This document shows positions 5,945-7,002 of a DNA stretch of 7,002 nucleotides, piece after piece. This DNA comes from JBHHXG01 sp046756985 (GTDB lineage Bacteria; Pseudomonadota; Zetaproteobacteria; Mariprofundales; Mariprofundaceae). The stretch lies in NCBI GenBank assembly GCA_046756985.1, contig JBHHXG010000075.1, positions 1 through 7,002 of the forward strand, in the 5' to 3' direction. The position numbers were made by a program, and so were the translations under genes. The notes under the pieces were generated by a model. That model saw nothing but the letters and a program-made list of their open reading frames with translations, ran no database searches and was not told where the DNA came from. The stretch's first letter is position 1. Each line of letters opens with the position of its first letter.

Positions 5945-7002
5945 GCTACGCAACCGCCACGGCGCGGGTCACCCGCGCCATGCATCTGACCCCTGTCGTC
6001 GATACTGATTGCGTGTACGCCGCCAAAATAAACACTGCGCTGTTTCCAGTCACGGATAGCCCATCCCAGATCGAGCAACTGCTGCCGTTCTGCCGGGGAC
6101 AACCGCTCCGGCTCCACATCAAGCACATGGTCTTCATTGTGCAGGCGCGGAGCATGCACAGCGGTTTCGATGTCCTGTCCGAGGATGATGTGTCTGAGCA
6201 GAACCTGCAAAATGGCGCCACGCAGGCGATTGGAGCCGCCGCTGCCAAGCACCAGCCACGGGCGGCCCTGTTTCAGGAAGATGGTCGGGGCCATCATCGA
6301 AGACAGCGTGCTGCCGGCGGGCAGCTTGTGGAAGCCCAAGGGGTTGATGTCTTCCTCGCCAAGCATGTTATTCAGATGGATGCCGGTTCCGGGAACAACG
6401 ATACCGGAGCCCTCGCCATTACTGGTGGTCACTGATACGGCCATACCCTGACCGTCAACGACACTGATATGGGTGGTGCTGCCATGTCGGTTGGCGGGCT
6501 CCGTCCCTGAGTTGAAAGCCTCATTTTTGTCCAGTCGCTGAATGATTTGCTGAAACGCCGACTGCCAGCGCTGCGGCGACAGAAATGCCTTCTCGATATC
6601 TGCTTGATGCACCTGACGGTCAAAGCCATTACAGCGTTCCGTGCTCGTCGCATGCAGGCATTCCGCCAGTAATACCGGCATTGCTAGTTCTGGCCGTTGC
6701 TGCTTTAGCGCCCCGATCAGATGCAATGTGAATGCCATCAAGCAGCCGCCGGAAGATGGCGGCGGATTGGTCAGCAGCTGCCCATCCAGCGCTTTGATCT
6801 TCAGGGGCGTGCGAATCTGCACCTGATCCTGCGCCAGATCATCCATACCGAGCAGCCCGTCCGGCGCACAGCTTGCAGCAATGGCGCGCGCCAGATCCCC
6901 CTGATACATCTCTTCGATGCCCTCAATGCCCAGCATTTCAAGTGTATTGGCAAGCTCCGGGTTGCTGAACAGATCATTTTCTCCGAGCAGTTCTCCGTCA
7001 GG
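5935..7002 (-). CDS. ggt: Gamma-glutamyltransferase, 5' end cut by window
   Basis: N-terminal-nucleophile hydrolase that cleaves or transfers the gamma-glutamyl group of glutathione and related compounds; normally exported to the periplasm, but any signal peptide lies outside. The frame is open from the right edge to TAA at 5935, 355 codons, against about 580 for E. coli GGT. Numbered from the first visible residue, PPPSSGG (80-86) belongs to the large subunit. The autocleavage site is STTHISVVD, with Thr176 (6475-6477) as expected nucleophile, leaving a small subunit of 180 residues. GTGIHLNNMLGEED (205-218), AGSTLSSMMAPT (229-240; Ser-Ser oxyanion pair) and GSGGSNR (253-259) follow. The canonical NNxMDDF segment is replaced by NNMLGEED, and GSPGG by GSGGS, indicating a divergent subgroup. 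The in-frame Met at 6936 is internal, since homology continues upstream (GDLFSNPELANTL-like). It overlaps folK by ten bases. Confidence 0.94.
   Translation of the reverse strand, partial: PDGELLGENDLFSNPELANTLEMLGIEGIEEMYQGDLARAIAASCAPDGLLGMDDLAQDQVQIRTPLKIKALDGQLLTNPPPSSGGCLMAFTLHLIGALKQQRPELAMPVLLAECLHATSTERCNGFDRQVHQADIEKAFLSPQRWQSAFQQIIQRLDKNEAFNSGTEPANRHGSTTHISVVDGQGMAVSVTTSNGEGSGIVVPGTGIHLNNMLGEEDINPLGFHKLPAGSTLSSMMAPTIFLKQGRPWLVLGSGGSNRLRGAILQVLLRHIILGQDIETAVHAPRLHNEDHVLDVEPERLSPAERQQLLDLGWAIRDWKQRSVYFGGVHAISIDDRGQMHGAGDPRRGGCVAWA

Noticed and set aside
5945..5953. TTG start for folK, three codons upstream of the ATG
   Set aside because: The ATG at 5944 has better spacing from GGCGG, and the TTG would follow it with almost no gap. 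It cannot be fully excluded.
6934..6936. ATG as the true start of a short gamma-glutamyltransferase
   Set aside because: The same frame continues to the window edge with family-like sequence, so this Met is internal.
1..7002. CRISPR array, tRNA, rRNA, insertion sequence or phage genes
   Set aside because: No regularly spaced repeats, tRNA-like folds, transposase motifs or phage proteins were seen on either strand.

Overview
The window is a tightly packed stretch of bacterial chromosome with nine protein-coding genes, all on the minus strand. Transcription therefore runs from high to low coordinates. Protein similarity (E. coli-like HtpG, PanB, PanC, PanD and FolK), Shine-Dalgarno sites and moderate GC point to a Pseudomonadota member (gamma, beta or zeta class). 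I cannot fix the genus from sequence alone. No rRNA, tRNA, transposase, phage gene or CRISPR array is visible, and no gene-free gap exceeds 200 bases.

In transcription order: (1) the 3' part of a gamma-glutamyltransferase gene (ggt, 7002 to 5935, start outside the window); (2) folK (pterin pyrophosphokinase of folate synthesis), overlapping the ggt end; (3) a bacterial deoxynucleoside kinase, overlapping the folK end and led by a strong ribosome binding site; (4) a small VOC-fold protein 12 bases later; (5) panB after a 77-base gap; (6) panC after a 196-base gap filled by inverted repeats; (7) panD 18 bases after panC; (8) a family 6 uracil/hypoxanthine-DNA glycosylase; (9) htpG (bacterial Hsp90), whose last quarter lies beyond the left edge.

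The core is a cofactor block. PanB, PanC and PanD together make pantothenate, the precursor of coenzyme A: PanB makes ketopantoate, PanD makes beta-alanine, and PanC joins pantoate to beta-alanine. PanB consumes 5,10-methylene-tetrahydrofolate, which gives a metabolic reason for folK to sit upstream. The deoxynucleoside kinase and the DNA glycosylase are nucleotide-salvage and DNA-repair genes interleaved with this block.

The most useful non-coding signals are a good match to a heat-shock (sigma-32) promoter inside the last codons of the glycosylase gene, correctly placed to drive htpG, and a composite inverted-repeat element between panB and panC, including a perfect 17-bp stem, that looks like a dispersed intergenic repeat. 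A lysine-rich, A-tract-rich patch within panC and a 16-base palindrome over the VOC stop codon are further oddities. I see no convincing evidence of a wholly new biological system here.
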